Notes: generated by a model not told the origin, from the sequence alone. Counted from the stretch's first letter, positions 23,061 to 34,760 are shown. The stretch is 64,000 nucleotides of DNA from Oegoconia quadripuncta (GCA_949316235.1 OX438748.1:10295001-10359000); one strand, 5' to 3'. Numbers and translations are program-made.

Positions 23061-25464
23061 ATGATTTTCAGCTCGTAGTTAATATAATCAAAAGTGTCCA
23101 TAACAAAATGTTGGTGTGCCATTATTAATTCTTATTAGTTATAATAAAGTTTACATTACTCAGAATTTGCATCTCATCCATAAAAAATGCAATATTCCTT
23201 TTATCTCAATTACCTGTACAGCTTGATGTAGCGGGGAAGATTATTAATCATTTATTTATCGTCTAGCTATAAGACCCCGCGATTATAGTCTCTGGAGCAA
23301 TCTGGTTAAAGCCTTTGGGACCAATAAAGTTTAGATAGGAGCTCATATTATAGGGTCGTTGTACTCAACTTTTAGTAGAGATTTTGTGTATGTTATAATA
23401 GGAATAGTAATTTTGTCTGGGAGTTTGCAGTTTTGGGTTAAATCCGAATTCAAAATGCAAAGACATTGGATAACTTTTTTTACAAATAATTGTAACGATT
23501 TTATCGATTTATTTCAAAAGTTTAAATTTTTTCCTTAAATCTGATCTAAATATTAGAGAAGTTAATTAAATTACTTAATTTTTTGTAAAATATGCTGTGA
23601 TAACTATATCACAGTAGGTTCAATCAATATTCCAATTGAGTATCAAATATATTGTTTATTGCACAATAAGTTTAGGGCAAATCCTCCCGTAGAAACCGAT
23701 GCCAACCTGTATTCACGAATGGTCTTTTAAGGCTATTAATCAAAGTGGTTGCGCAAGAAATAAAACTAGAACAAAAGACAGTCAGAAATAAGTACAAAGG
23801 TGATCTTATCTCTTAAAGAGATCTCTTTCATTTACCCCTGCCGCAGGTTAGAGAGAGAAAGTTAAACTGGACAGGGAACCAATAATTATGTGAACATTGG
23901 AAAGAATTCTTAAAGAAGAATGCTGTAAATTTTAACTTTCGTGAACAAACATTGAAATTACACTTCATATGCAATTGTGCTCCCTCATCGGATAAATTAA
24001 GATTTCTTTTATATAGAATAAATAAAAAAAACACCCTGACTGGTACTCTAAAAGCCTAAAAGCTAATTATAAATGCCTAATCTCTAAATAGCCTTAATTA
24101 CTTTTATTATTGAGAACTTCAAATTATTGATAAAAACGTACCATAGATGGACATCCAACGATTATACTAGTGATACGGATGTATTTCTTTCATTTAATTC
24201 CTTACCCTTGGGCAGACGCCATAAAAAAGTAGGCCGCGGCTGAGTGAAACCATTTTTAACGGTCACTAAAATGGGCACAACGTTAATTGGCATGTGATGA
24301 TCCTATAAAATAGAATGACGTGAAAACTATCAGCCGTAAAATATCTGTACGTGCTTCGCATCCTTACTCTCACTTAGGGCACTCGTAAATTATGGCTTGC
24401 TTTTATTTCGGCCCTTTCATTACATTTTATTATATAACCTACCTTCAAGAAATTGTCGAGTTGGTGTACCGTTTTTATTGCAGCTTAGTTTATCAAATTG
24501 GATTTAAAACAAACTCTAAGCTACTGGGTAGTATAAAATTACCTATATGCATGCAAAGTTCATGAAAGTAGGGCGTGATTATTAAATGTAATTATAATAC
24601 CTAATTAGTTTAATACACTTGCCTGTTGGTTTGTGTACGATAGGTATATGATTAAAAATTTAAAACTTCGTTTTTTATAAATATTTCTCACGATTGTATT
24701 ATTCTATAGCATTAAAATGTCTATGATTAGTTGACCTTGGAATGTCAATCGTAATCATGAAAAATATTTATTGAGGTGAGTAGATTGACGTGATTAGAGG
24801 CTATAGGTTTAAAGAGTAGTGCGGCCTACTTTTGTAGTAAGTTTTTTTATTAGAAATTTATTAGAATTAAAAGTAAATGTGCACCAAATTACTTTTATGG
24901 AAGCCAATAAATTTTATTGTAAGCTTATAAAAATATCCGAAGTACAATATTCATTTATTAAAGAAGCTAATTTGAATAATGTTAGTAAATTTTGTAGCCA
25001 ATTTTTTCGCCAATTATCTCTACGGAAGCTTTCAAGCGGAATATAATAATTAAAGACTTTTTTATATACCCAGCGAGGAAGGTTTATATCACAGCCGTTA
25101 CAGATGCACTTCGGCATTAGGTATATCCATGCAATGTTATTAAATGAACTGATCACTCAAAACCCTAACTTATTTAGACACTTTCTTTTACTAACGTGAA
25201 CACTAACTCTATTTATAAGAGAATATGGCACTGATTTGACAAATTTATCTAACGTAATTATAAAGAAATGGAATTTTAACAGAATTGTACTAGATAACTC
25301 GAAGTGACACGTTATTTTTATAATCGTTTCGACGTTTGCCGGTGTTCGGCAGATTTGTGGGAAATGCTCTGGTCCATACTGTTCTGTATAAGTGAGTGAC
25401 ACTGACATTTAAAGAGTGGTCTCCATGGATGGATTAGAACGTTTTATTTCGGAAGGTTTTGCTC
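23061..25464. other. 2.4 kb AT-rich unique DNA, no gene seen
   Basis: Chance frames of 60-90 codons only. No motif, splice pattern or repeat match that I can support. Confidence 0.4.
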
Positions 25465-25575
25465 TATGAATCTGTAGAGCGGGGCTCGTAGCGGTACTAC
25501 CCCCCTACGCGGCAACGTTTCAACTGAATCAACCCCGATTCGATGCCCCCGCCCAACATAGAGCGCTTGCTCCAC
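25465..25575. other. GC-rich island, unassigned
   Basis: A sharp GC-rich patch ('GCGGTACTACCCCCCTACGC', 'ATTCGATGCCCCCGCCCAAC') inside AT-rich DNA. No frame of note. Its sharp edges suggest an old mobile-element fragment, but no second copy exists in the window. Confidence 0.4.
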
Positions 25576-26584
25576 CCTTGGCCAAATCAACTAACTACCC
25601 AAAACTCTCAAGACTAAAGTCCATTATACCGTGCACAGCTATTTGTGGTGAAGAAGCTTCGTACTTCAGTTCGCATAAGCGGCCAATACGCATGTCCACG
25701 ACATGATATATAAATTCATATAGACGACATAGTTTCCTTGTACATTTGGATTTTCTAGAGTTCAAGGGCTATTCGTTGTCTATTTCAGTTTTTTGTCATC
25801 GAATCACTGCATTAGTCGAGGTATTTTAAAACATAATTTGCAATACTGATTTATCATTTTTTTATCACTTTAAAATGCTAAAAACACAACGACGACGTCT
25901 GAAGACTGTATAACCTTATTTTTTTTATTAATAATAATTTCTTCAAACATGCGGCAAACGTTTGAGTTCTCTGCGCTTCGAAAATCACTTGAGATTTGCC
26001 TTATGCCAAGTTAGTAACTAAGTTAGACGACCAGTGATGCAGACCCTGGAATATATATTGCATTTGTTAGAAACAATTTAATCTACGCTATGTTTTGTAC
26101 AAACAAGCATAAATAATCATGTCTTAGTCCTAACTAGAAGCCTCGCAACACAGCTACCATAGACAATAAGTCTGTCTTGAGATTTAATTAATATTATATC
26201 ACTCATTAGCCTTAATCTACATATGCATGAACCCTCACGCCTAGCATATGCATACATATGAGTAAAATTTCATTTCTGCGCTTGTCTTATAACTGTTCTT
26301 TCTAGTTGGAAATCTGACCATATACATGCAAGTGTAAGGACACCTACTTCATTAGGAACTTAAGACTGGAAAATGATAATTGGGAGGTGTCGCAAGTCCA
26401 AAGTTCTATATAAAATATCACTGAAATGTTTAATTACAATAATATCACTTGTAACAACTCCACTGTAAGGCAAGTCTTTTAACACTTTTCATGGCGTTCT
26501 GTCCAATAGCTACGTAATGATTTTTGACAGCTCCGCATCAAGGCTGTTGCTAATAAATGGTATGTTATGCTGATGTGGTAAAGC
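25576..26584. other. No feature seen
   Basis: AT-rich unique sequence. Confidence 0.4.
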
Positions 26585-26650
26585 TGAGTTTCCTTTTACG
26601 ACACCCAAGGGAAGATATAGGGCTCTATTTCACAACCGTGACAACTGTAA
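26585..26650 (-). repeat. CCTTAGTCGC repeat, fragment
   Basis: 'TCCTTTTACGACACCCAAGG' and 'GAAGATATAGGGCTCTATTT' match the 5830-5900 and 38905-38960 parts of this family. Confidence 0.55.
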
Positions 26651-26739
26651 TTTACGACAATTCAGGATAAGTTGTTTATTAGGATACATCATTTCATATA
26701 TTGATGGTTAATTTAAATCTATTGGATATCATCATCATC

Positions 26740-26950
26740 CTTATGTCATCCACAGGACATTTGAATACACATCTGCCCATATAGATTACCGACTGGCTGC
26801 ATTTAGCGACTTCCCGCAACCTTCATCAGGTCATTCATCTACCTTGTGAGTGGATGTTCTACTATGCGCTTGTCGCCGCGTGGTCCCCGCGCGTGAAAGT
26901 TAAAGACTCACCGGCCATCTGTTCTTCAAGCTATGTGCCTTTCACACTGC
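26740..26950 (-). pseudogene. RTE LINE ORF2 C-terminus and 3' end
   Basis: The minus strand of this stretch carries the familiar RTE order: AHSxxxEDRWP-type coding (from 26940 down), a proline-rich middle near 26880, 'GATGAATGACCTGATGAAGG' and the 3' block 'GTCCTGTGGATGACATAAGG' at the left. Several indels break the frame. The same family recurs at 17120, 30462, 45740 and 51995. Confidence 0.7.
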
Positions 26951-26984
26951 CAATGCCCATTATTATATATTTGATATAATAATA

Positions 26985-27205
26985 GGGCTTATCGATTTAT
27001 ATATCATCAGTATATGTAAACTACTATCGCCTCGTAAAGGGAAATTACCTATGGGAAAAAAGTGCTGCAAGAACCTTACGCATGAACATCGCTCTATTTT
27101 TTTTTAAGAAATATAGTTAATAAAGTTTCATAAGTTTTGGGAGCTGGTACGCCAAGCACATCTGTCATTCAGGTAGACACTAATTTAGTCGTAAAATTTT
27201 TAAAT
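26985..27205 (-). repeat. TTCAAACTTCAAGC repeat, degraded copy
   Basis: 'CCTCGTAAAGGGAAATTACC', a T run, 'GTTTTGGGAGCTGGTACGCC' and 'GTCATTCAGGTAGACACTAA' match the right half of 31562-31870. The tandem tail part is missing. Confidence 0.65.
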
Positions 27206-27524
27206 TATAAGTGTCTGTCACCTTTAGGCGGGGAGTTGATCAATATTATATTTTGCTCCTGTTGAAACCCACCGCAGGACGCAAACCCTTACTCAAATGG
27301 AGGAAGATTAATTCAAACTACATCATTAAACTAAACGCCTCAGGCAGACCACACAATAACAACTAAAATAATTATAACAATCTAACCCAAACTAAAGTGA
27401 AAAATCTATCAAAATGGGTCAAAATACAAAATAGATCCTAATTCTGTATTGTGTCAGATTAGAGAGGGCCTTAGTAACTTAACCTTCCATATTTTTTTAA
27501 ACTTGTCCTAATATCGAAATAAAA
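27206..27524. other. No feature seen
   Basis: AT-rich unique sequence. Confidence 0.4.
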
Positions 27525-27820
27525 CGGCCTCCTTGGCTCAATGTAAACAACATAGGGTTTACAAATCGGAGGTCGCGGGTTCTATCACCAGCTGGGTACA
27601 TATTTAGTACTCGGTTTGGTTGGTGGTAGGACAATTTAATTGCCGCCTGGCTAGTTAGCACTATCTTATCTAAATCTGCCGCCAAACAGCAATGTTAATA
27701 GCATTGTTATATTCCGTTTATAGGAGATAAGATTGCCAGTCCCTCAATTAAGATGATCTTTATTTATTTATCATTAAGTATGATTGAGGTCAAGTGTTAA
27801 CCCTCTATGCATAAAAAGAA
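27525..27820 (+). mobile_element. tRNA-headed SINE family B, copy 1
   Basis: The head has an A box TTGGCTCAATGT (27534 on) and a decayed B box GGTCGCGGGTTCTATCACC. The body has 'ACTCGGTTTGGTTGGTGGTA', 'TAAATCTGCCGCCAAACAGC' and 'AATGTTAATAGCATTGTTAT'; the tail is 'GATTGAGGTCAAGTGTTAAC' then CATAAAAAG. It matches 54278-54616 and 63277-63612. The body near 27730-27780 differs from the other two copies. The 62-codon minus frame here is a shadow of the tRNA head. Confidence 0.85.
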
Positions 27821-27825
27821 AATGT

Positions 27826-27882
27826 AAGCTTGGCAGATTGTTAATAATCTATGTTTATTAACAATTTGTCAATCTGCTTACC
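27826..27882. repeat. Imperfect inverted repeat
   Basis: TTGTTAATAA and TTATTAACAA enclose a short loop, with further pairing of AGATTG and AAGC outside. It lies immediately after the SINE tail. No terminator role is implied in this eukaryotic DNA. Confidence 0.5.
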
Positions 27883-28514
27883 AACTATGGTTACCATAAA
27901 TTCCGTCATATTATAACTTAGGTATAGAAGGTGGTTCTTTGGAGTCTGTCATCTACCAATCTTCGCAGATTTGTACAGAGGAATATTTAAATATAATAAA
28001 TTGGCCAAACTTCTCCATATCTATTTATTTGGTATGTTCACTTCAAAGATTTTGATCTTCAACCACTCAATCAAATACATGTATTCTGATACATTGGTAA
28101 TATACTATAGATTACAGGTTATTATTTTGAACTCTTTGATCAGCCAATTTAGAATACAAATGATTATAATTATGTGGATAAAATATTACATAGAATTACA
28201 AATAAAGTAATAATCAAAAAATTATGCTTCCGTCCGATTTAGGCCATGGCGGCCACTTGGACTCCTAATAGCGTTTGTGCTCTCGAAGGTGGCTAGCAAA
28301 TGACTCTTAATAAAAAATAACAAGTATACAAATCATTGTATGTATTTATTGTAACATAGGTACTTATCAATTGAAGCACCTAGGTTTTAGCGAAATTATC
28401 AAAAATGTTATATCCCAAGCCCAGTCAATATCTTCTTCTACTTAACTGGATGATATCTATTTATGGAGTTAATCCGTTATTGCACTTTAATTAAATTAAA
28501 TTTATTATGTAACT
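27883..28514. other. No assigned feature
   Basis: AT-rich. A short GC-richer phrase at 28235-28300 ('AGGCCATGGCGGCCACTTGG') looks like a repeat fragment but has no partner in the window. Confidence 0.35.
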
Positions 28515-28715
28515 TTTATGAGCTTTCCGCCCCTTTATCAAAATCGGTTCAACAAAAAAATTTGCCTATATTAATCCAGGTCCTAAAATGTCTACCCACC
28601 AAATTTCATCCAAATCCGTACAGTAATGTAGGCGTGAAGAGGTAACAAACATACGTTCATACATACATACAGATATACACACACACAAACTTTCACATTT
28701 ATAACATTAGTTGGG
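28515..28715 (-). mobile_element. Helitron-like / lep1-type repeat, copy 2
   Basis: The reverse complement of the 17283-17510 family: 'TATTAATCCAGGTCCTAAAA', 'TTTCATCCAAATCCGTACAG', 'GCGTGAAGAGGTAACAAACA', then a (CATA/CA)n run and 'TTTCACATTTATAA'. The GC-rich terminal part is lost. Confidence 0.75.
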
Positions 28716-28727
28716 ACGTGTGGAAGA

Positions 28728-28947
28728 TTTTATCAAAATCGGTTCACCAAAAAAATTTTGCCCATATGTATTAACATATGGGCAAATTTTTTTAGGACCT
28801 GGATTACCAGGTCCTAATTTGTCTACCCACCAAATTTCATCCAAATCCGTCCAGTCGAATAGGCGTGGAAGAGGTAATGAATATACACACATACATACAG
28901 ACTTACACACTCACAAACTTTCGCATTTATAATATTAGTAGGGATAA
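28728..28947 (-). mobile_element. Helitron-like repeat, copy 3, rearranged
   Basis: A second reverse copy 12 bp after copy 2, ending in 'TTTCGCATTTATAATATTAG'. Between 28760 and 28815 it holds two back-to-back hairpins not in the family consensus: GCCCATATGT/ACATATGGGC and AGGACCTGG/CCAGGTCCT, each with loop ATTA. The insert 28770-28806 consists of two pieces in plus orientation and swapped order. The two copies look like a tandem duplication or two insertions in the same orientation. Confidence 0.8.
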
Positions 28948-29489
28948 TAAACCATTTATTAACAAACAAACAATTTATAAAAATAGCAAGAGAATAAAAA
29001 ACACAATTTATATTCAATCGGTCATATCATGAATTCAATTAAGATTGTATGAATTGAGTGCCGTGTAACATAAACTCGCTTTAATAACGATATAATATTT
29101 AAATAATTTAAGCGACCGCTGCAACGGTAGCTATTATCATCTATTATAAACAAAAAAACTCACTTTACTTAAGATACCTACTCATAACATCAATCTCAAT
29201 TTGTATCCCCTTATTATAGGTACTTAGGGAAAAGGGAGGAAGGAAAAATTAAGACAAGGTCAGCACCAAAGTTCACTTCTGCAGATATTTAATACCCCGG
29301 CACACTTGGTGCTTGGTTCGATCAATATTTATATATAAGGTTCGCCAAATAAATGTTTCATTCCAAAGGGAACCTTTTAACGTAATGAATATTATTCTTC
29401 CCTATTTTAGGTCAGTATAAGAACTACGCTCTAAGTAGTTTCATAATGTTTGTATTAATTGAATATAAAGATTTAGTGGAAATAGCTTT
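28948..29489. other. No feature seen
   Basis: AT-rich unique sequence. Confidence 0.4.
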
Positions 29490-30219
29490 TTTAGGATTCC
29501 ATGGTCAATTTGGAACCCTGTGACGTTTGCTCTGACGTTTATGATAAAAGCCTACTTATATACGACGTGCCAAAAGACTCATTGGTGACCATTCGAGCAC
29601 AGCTAAATTGCACAGCCTCGAACACAGTCGCAAGGTCGCAAGGTACTAAGATCGCGTGCTTCATCTTCGGCCACATCGTCACTTCCCATCAGGTGAGATT
29701 GTGGTCAAATGCGTATCCAGTTAACCATAAAAATAATATATAATAATCATAAAAATTATTTATTGCCTTAGTTCCGATTTAACTTAATGCTATTGACATA
29801 GTAAGAATTTTGAATAGTCAAGGCTTTTGCCTCCCTCCCTTTTGGGAGTGACATCAGGTTTGCTGTACCGTGACAGATGTCACGGTCAACGCTGTTTTTC
29901 AGTCGCCCCCCCTTTTCCCCTATATTTAAAAAAATACTTTTACGATAGTGTACTTATCGCAAATGTAAATTTGAGGGAAAGTTTTTATTCGCATGCCCCC
30001 ATCGTATGGTATCGTTGAATAGGTCTTTGAAAAATATTGCCATACTCTCCACTAGCTTAATATTTAGTTATATATTATTATAAATTTAATAATTTGAAAA
30101 GCAGTCGCAACAGATGTCATTCGTAACGTAATTTGTTTTTGTACCATACTTTGTTTTTGTATACTCCGACTACAGAACCCTACTGCGCGTGCACTTGCAC
30201 GCTCATGACCGGTTTTTTT
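29490..30219 (+). repeat. CCGGTTTTT repeat, copy 3, with nested LINE tail
   Basis: It begins 'GGATTCCATGGTCAATTTGG' (compare 3705), continues with 'GGTATCGTTGAATAGGTCTT' at about 30010 (compare 4815) and ends 'GAACCCTACTGCGCGTGCAC' to ACCGGTTTTTT. A LINE 3' tail sits inside at 29645-29740. The part 29830-29930 ('TGCCTCCCTCCCTTTTGGGA') includes the palindrome ACCGTGACA-GA-TGTCACGGT (29867-29886). Confidence 0.7.
29645..29740 (+). repeat. CR1/Jockey LINE 3' tail
   Basis: 'CTTCATCTTCGGCCACATCG', 'CATCAGGTGAGATTGTGGTC', 'AAATGCGTATCCAGTTAACC' and ATAAAAATAATA form the plus-strand version of the 3888-3985 end. Only the last stretch of the element, non-coding, is left. It lies in the CCGGTTTTT repeat. 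Confidence 0.85.
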
Positions 30220-30461
30220 TTAATTTCATTTGGTAGATGAGCCCATACTAATTGATGATACACAGTAATTTAGCTAAGTTTCGCGTCGAATCAATCTTTT
30301 CCTAAAATTTTACTGTGTACGAAAATATTCAGCTGCTAACTACGATGTAGCGCTACGGCGTAGCGCGTAGCAGTGTTTTTCATTATGAGACGAAAAACAG
30401 TTTAGTAACGGGCATGTCCATCCATGAGCAGTTAATGAATAAAGTTACAGAAAATGGAAAT

Positions 30462-30595
30462 CATCATAATCATATCAGCCACAGGACGTCCACTGCTAAA
30501 TATAGGCCGCCCCATCGATTTCCGGAGCGACAGAAGCGGCCTGCATCCAGCGACTTTCCGTTACCTTTATTAGGTCATCCATCTATTTGAAAGTG
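30462..30595 (-). pseudogene. RTE LINE 3' end fragment
   Basis: 'CATATCAGCCACAGGACGTC', 'CACTGCTAAATATAGGCCGC', 'AGAAGCGGCCTGCATCCAGC' and 'CCTTTATTAGGTCATCCATC' are the well-preserved minus-strand RTE C-terminus and end. It is the best-preserved 3' end of this family here. Confidence 0.8.
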
Positions 30596-31561
30596 GAAAT
30601 AACTCGATGTAATTCAAATATATTTGATAGTTTAACATCAATCGACCTGCAGATAGTTACTCAGAAAGCTTTAATGGACGGTCTACGGATGGTAATCTAT
30701 TGGGATACTATGAACAACCTATACATAAGGTCCCTATCTTAAGGCACATTATACGTTAATACTTAACAATTACTTTTATTTTAGACTTCATTAATATACG
30801 AAATTGTATGTAGGACAGGACATTGCAAAAGCGAGCTAATTAAATATAAATGTATCAAAAAGTTTCAGGAACTATACAATATTGTTTTTTTTTGTCATAC
30901 TGTATTTCTGTCAATTACAAAACATAATTTAGTATACAATTTTATTGTGTTTCAGTAACATAAAAATCAACTAATTACGTGAAATTACTATTGAAATATA
31001 TGCAATTTATATTATAGGCCCTCTTAATCGCCACATTGACAATTTATATGACACTGCACCACAGATTACTAATAACTGCACTTCGGAATTTAATTAGGAT
31101 TATGATTTGTTATTTTATTTTAGACTTGTGAATGAGCGTTAATTATAAGTCATGACGTTTACAGATGTTATTTTATAACTTAGGAAATAAACCTTTTTTT
31201 ATGTAATTTGTACATATCATCTATACTGGTACGAACACTGAAACACGATTAAAAGAATTTCCCTAGGAACATTTAAATCTCATAGTAACGTCTTTGCGAT
31301 TAAGATTTCACTTTTAAGGCATTACAATATATTACTACAATTGCTTTCAATTTGTTATAACTTCTTCATATCGATAAAAATAGACACTAACTTCATTTCA
31401 TTCAGAGCAAACGCAAATATATCGTGCTCTTTCATATGTATGCAGCAGTTCGGATAACTTTCTCAGCCCTTAGCAAATTGATAGGCAGTTGGAGTAGCAT
31501 ACGGGTTATCTTTTCTCCATGTTACTACTTTAAAGAAAATAGTTTCCTAAAACCTATTATC
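30596..31561. other. No feature seen
   Basis: AT-rich unique sequence. Confidence 0.4.
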
Positions 31562-31870
31562 AAACTTCAAACTTCAAGCATTTATTTCAACGTAAGATAC
31601 GTGACATAATTTGTTGAATGTCAATTTAAATCTACTGGAAATAAAAAAGGTTTATTGCATTTATCTGTCAGTCGGTATGTCCAAGCTACTACCGCTTCGG
31701 AAAGGGAAATCATCTGTGGGAAAAGAAGCAGCGCAAGAAACCCACAGGATCATTGTTGTCCTTTTTTTTAAATAGAGTATATAACTAATACAATTTTATA
31801 ATTTTGGGGAGCTGGTCGAAGTACACCAAGCGTGTTTGTCATTCAGGTAGCCACTAATTTTATAATAACC
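31562..31870 (-). repeat. TTCAAACTTCAAGC repeat, copy 2 (fullest)
   Basis: It runs from 'CAAACTTCAAACTTCAAGCA' through 'TTATCTGTCAGTCGGTATGT', 'GGGAAATCATCTGTGGGAAA', 'GAAACCCACAGGATCATTGT' to 'GGAGCTGGTCGAAGTACACC' and 'TCATTCAGGTAGCCACTAAT'. About 300 bp, the longest copy. A third copy follows 0.6 kb downstream in the same orientation. Confidence 0.8.
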
Positions 31871-32469
31871 TTTTTTGAATGTTATTTTGACATGATCTTT
31901 AAATCTTTCTTTTATCTTTCGTCAATAATACACATTTTTATTAAACAAATACGTCCGTCACAAATAAAAAAATTAGCCCAGTGCATTTCTTCACTAATAC
32001 TAACAGATTCAGTAGCAAGACGGTGGTTGTTGGGAAACGCTGATTTGTGTCCACACGGACGAAGGTCCATCAGTGGCAATCTCGATGATTCAGCGTGTAA
32101 AGAACAAAAAGTCAAATATCCTGGTAGTTGAGCGCCAGAAAAGTTTTTTATGCACCTATTTGTTTTTCTTTCTCCTCCCTTTGTTCTGTGTTGAGTTCTG
32201 ATGTCTGCCAATAAGAAAAGAAAACTTATTATTACGGCTTTCGTTGGTACACAGTAAAAATGGCGCAACGCTATTGTTCTGATATTTTAATGTTGAGGCC
32301 GTCGCAAACACTTTATAACGCCATTATATAACGGTCATTTTCGTCAACCGGGTATTTATAAGAATCCACAGTTTCGAAGTTTGTCCATTTTTGAAAATCA
32401 ATTTCACTTATGAAATAACTATTGAAGTAGGTACCTATATATAAAATAAAAAATCCGACATCATATTTT
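31871..32469. other. Unassigned; overlapping 99- and 118-codon frames
   Basis: A plus frame at 31832-32131 and a minus frame at 31912-32268 overlap. The minus one begins MRHFYCVPTKAVIISFLFLL and includes basic and cysteine-bearing stretches. I recognise no domain. GC rises at 32010-32130, so this could be an old element fragment. I do not call a gene. Confidence 0.35.
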
Positions 32470-32760
32470 GTATTTTACTTCAAACTTCAAGCATTTATTT
32501 TAACGTAAGATACATGATATCATTTCTTGAGTGTCAATTTAAATGAACATAGGGCTTAAGCATTTTTCGGTCAGTCAGCATGTCCAAGCTACCACCGCTT
32601 CAGAAAGGGAAATCGTCTGTGGGAAAAGTAGCGGCGCTAGAAACCCACAGGATGATTTTCTTTTCTTTTTTTTATATATATAAAAGGATACAACTAATAC
32701 AATTTTATAATTTTTGGGAGCTGGGCGAAGTATTGTTGGATTTTTACCGTAAAATGTGTT
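32470..32760 (-). repeat. TTCAAACTTCAAGC repeat, copy 3
   Basis: 'CTTCAAACTTCAAGCATTTA', 'TCGGTCAGTCAGCATGTCCA', 'GGGAAATCGTCTGTGGGAAA' and 'GAAACCCACAGGATGATTTT' follow the family order; it ends with 'TTTGGGAGCTGGGCGAAGTA'. There is one internal difference near 32545-32565. Confidence 0.8.
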
Positions 32761-32764
32761 CTAT

Positions 32765-32960
32765 GACACTTTAGGGATCGAGAGACGAATCGAACGATAC
32801 CTTGCACGTCAAAATCGATTAAGCAGTTTAGGCTACAGGGTATAATGTAACATAGAAATCTACATCCATACACTCGAAAAACATGATGCCCCATTTTGGA
32901 GCAGTCGGATAATACGTCAAATCACTTAAAAAATCAACTCTACTAACAATGCCCCTCCAA
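32765..32960 (+). repeat. CCTTGCAC...CACTCGAAAAAC repeat, copy 2
   Basis: 'GACGAATCGAACGATACCTT', 'GTTTAGGCTACAGGGTATAA', 'TAGAAATCTACATCCATACA' and CTCGAAAAACAT match 21845-21965. It follows the TTCAAACTTCAAGC repeat directly, so the two may be parts of one element. Confidence 0.7.
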
Positions 32961-33814
32961 ACTCTGATGGCTGTTCTGTAACAAGTCATTATTATGAACC
33001 AAATTTTTTTTCTAATACAAGATTTTTAATTTTTGATAGATAAATAAATACACAGACATGAGAGAAATAGATTTGCACGAATAGAATAGTGATTTACGAT
33101 GCCGTTCCGCTATTCTATTGAATGACTTGTGAAAGGAAATTACTTCCGCAACTGACCACGGACTACGGCTCACTTCTCGTGATGTATCCGGATGAGAGAT
33201 CAATTCAGTGATAGACGATATGTAATCCCTTTGATGAGGGGCGATAAAATCTGATTTTGCTACACAATTTCATAAGCAGAAAATTAACGCTATTTTATGG
33301 TAGAGTCGGTCTATTCGGAAATTGATTTAATAGCTGCAATAATAATGCCTGACTCAACCGAACAGTACAAATTTCATCCAGGCAAGGCAAAACGTTAATA
33401 AATTGAGAACATTTTAAATAAGTTCTTGATTTCAAGATACATACTAGATACCAGTATTATATTTACATAAATACAATGATATATAAGCAATAACTATTTA
33501 AATATTTAAAAACCAAAAGAATCTCACATATGTTTTCCATTTTGAGGTCGCCGTGTTGGATTTTATACCATATAACAAAACTGCGAAAAATTGGCAAAAT
33601 AACCCACTTTAGTCAGGCTGTGTCTCTATATCCGGAGTGTATTATCAGATCTTAAGTAAATTAATATAGGCCCACCCTAACGGTAAACCTTATCAAACAA
33701 AAAAAGGTTATCACAATCGGGTAACAATTGACGAAATATGGGTATATAAAAAAATACATACAGAGGAACTTAGGACTTCCTTCTTTTTGGAGTTGGTAAT
33801 AAATGCATCCTATA
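32961..33814. other. No feature seen
   Basis: AT-rich unique sequence. Confidence 0.4.
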
Positions 33815-33935
33815 TCACTCTGGTGGCCAAGACGAATCTAACGATACCTTGCACAATCGGTCAAGCCAAGTTAAAGCCAGGGGATCTAACATAGAAATCT
33901 ACATATATATACATATTTACACCCAAAAATTGTAT
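33815..33935 (+). repeat. CCTTGCAC repeat, copy 3 (partial)
   Basis: 'AGACGAATCTAACGATACCT', 'TGCACAATCGGTCAAGCCAA' and 'TAACATAGAAATCTACATAT' match the left part of 32780-32900. Confidence 0.65.
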
Positions 33936-34664
33936 TATTATTATTGTATCACCCATATTTCCATCTTTCCTGGGGCAGACGTGTAAAAATTGAGTACTAC
34001 TTTTTACCCTAAAAATGTTATTAAAAAGAAGCAAACAAAAAATTTAATTATAAATATTCATTTACGCTTTTCACTTTCATTACGTAACATACGAAAATAA
34101 ACTTCGGGAACTTCATGTTCTATCTGTAAATTAGAAATGTTTGTAACCTTTTTTCTTGTACATAATATGAATGAATAAATGATGCTCCATTTCAGAGCAA
34201 TTACTGATCGATCACCAATTTTCATAAATTGCCACATGCCAGCCACATTCTGGTACCTGTTCAGTTAGAAATGCGGATATAACAGGTTTCTTTTAAAGAT
34301 CGAATTGTGACAATATTCACATGAGGATTTGCTGGCATACAGAGTGGCGTCGCAAATATATTATTTAGAACATCTCACCAATTATGCTTCAATATTCCTC
34401 AATGGATTGTGGTGCTACGCATTTTGAGTCTATAAAATCAGTCCAACAATGAATCACCTATTATCTTGCTCCGTGTATCCTGACAGCTGCACGTTTGACG
34501 ACCTCCTTAATGCCACAGAGAGTGCTGTTAGGTGGCTAAGTTTTGGTCCAATTAAATTTGAAATGCAAAACTCGAAAAGAAATTTACACCAATTAATCAT
34601 ACATATATTTTCCGTTATTAATATCACCATGGCAACTTTTATAGATACGCGTTTGCCCATTATC
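33936..34664. other. No feature seen
   Basis: AT-rich; overlapping frames on both strands at 34449-34705 are chance frames with no motif. Confidence 0.4.
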
Positions 34665-34760
34665 TCACATGATGGAAAGTGACGATGTAGTTGAAGATGA
34701 AGCAAGTAATATCAGTAAATGTCTATTCACCCTTTTCTTGAAGATGTGGGATTCAATTAC
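34665..34760 (-). pseudogene. CR1/Jockey LINE C-terminus fragment
   Basis: 'ATGATGGAAAGTGACGATGT', 'GAAGATGAAGCAAGTAATAT' and 'AAATGTCTATTCACCC' match the minus-strand LINE end at 3935-4005. The extreme 3' tail and the upstream coding part are both missing. Confidence 0.75.

Noticed and set aside
27497..27685. 62-codon minus frame ending in AGDRTRDLRF-type sequence
   Set aside because: AGDRTRDL is what the reverse strand of a tRNA-like B box encodes; it is a shadow of SINE B.
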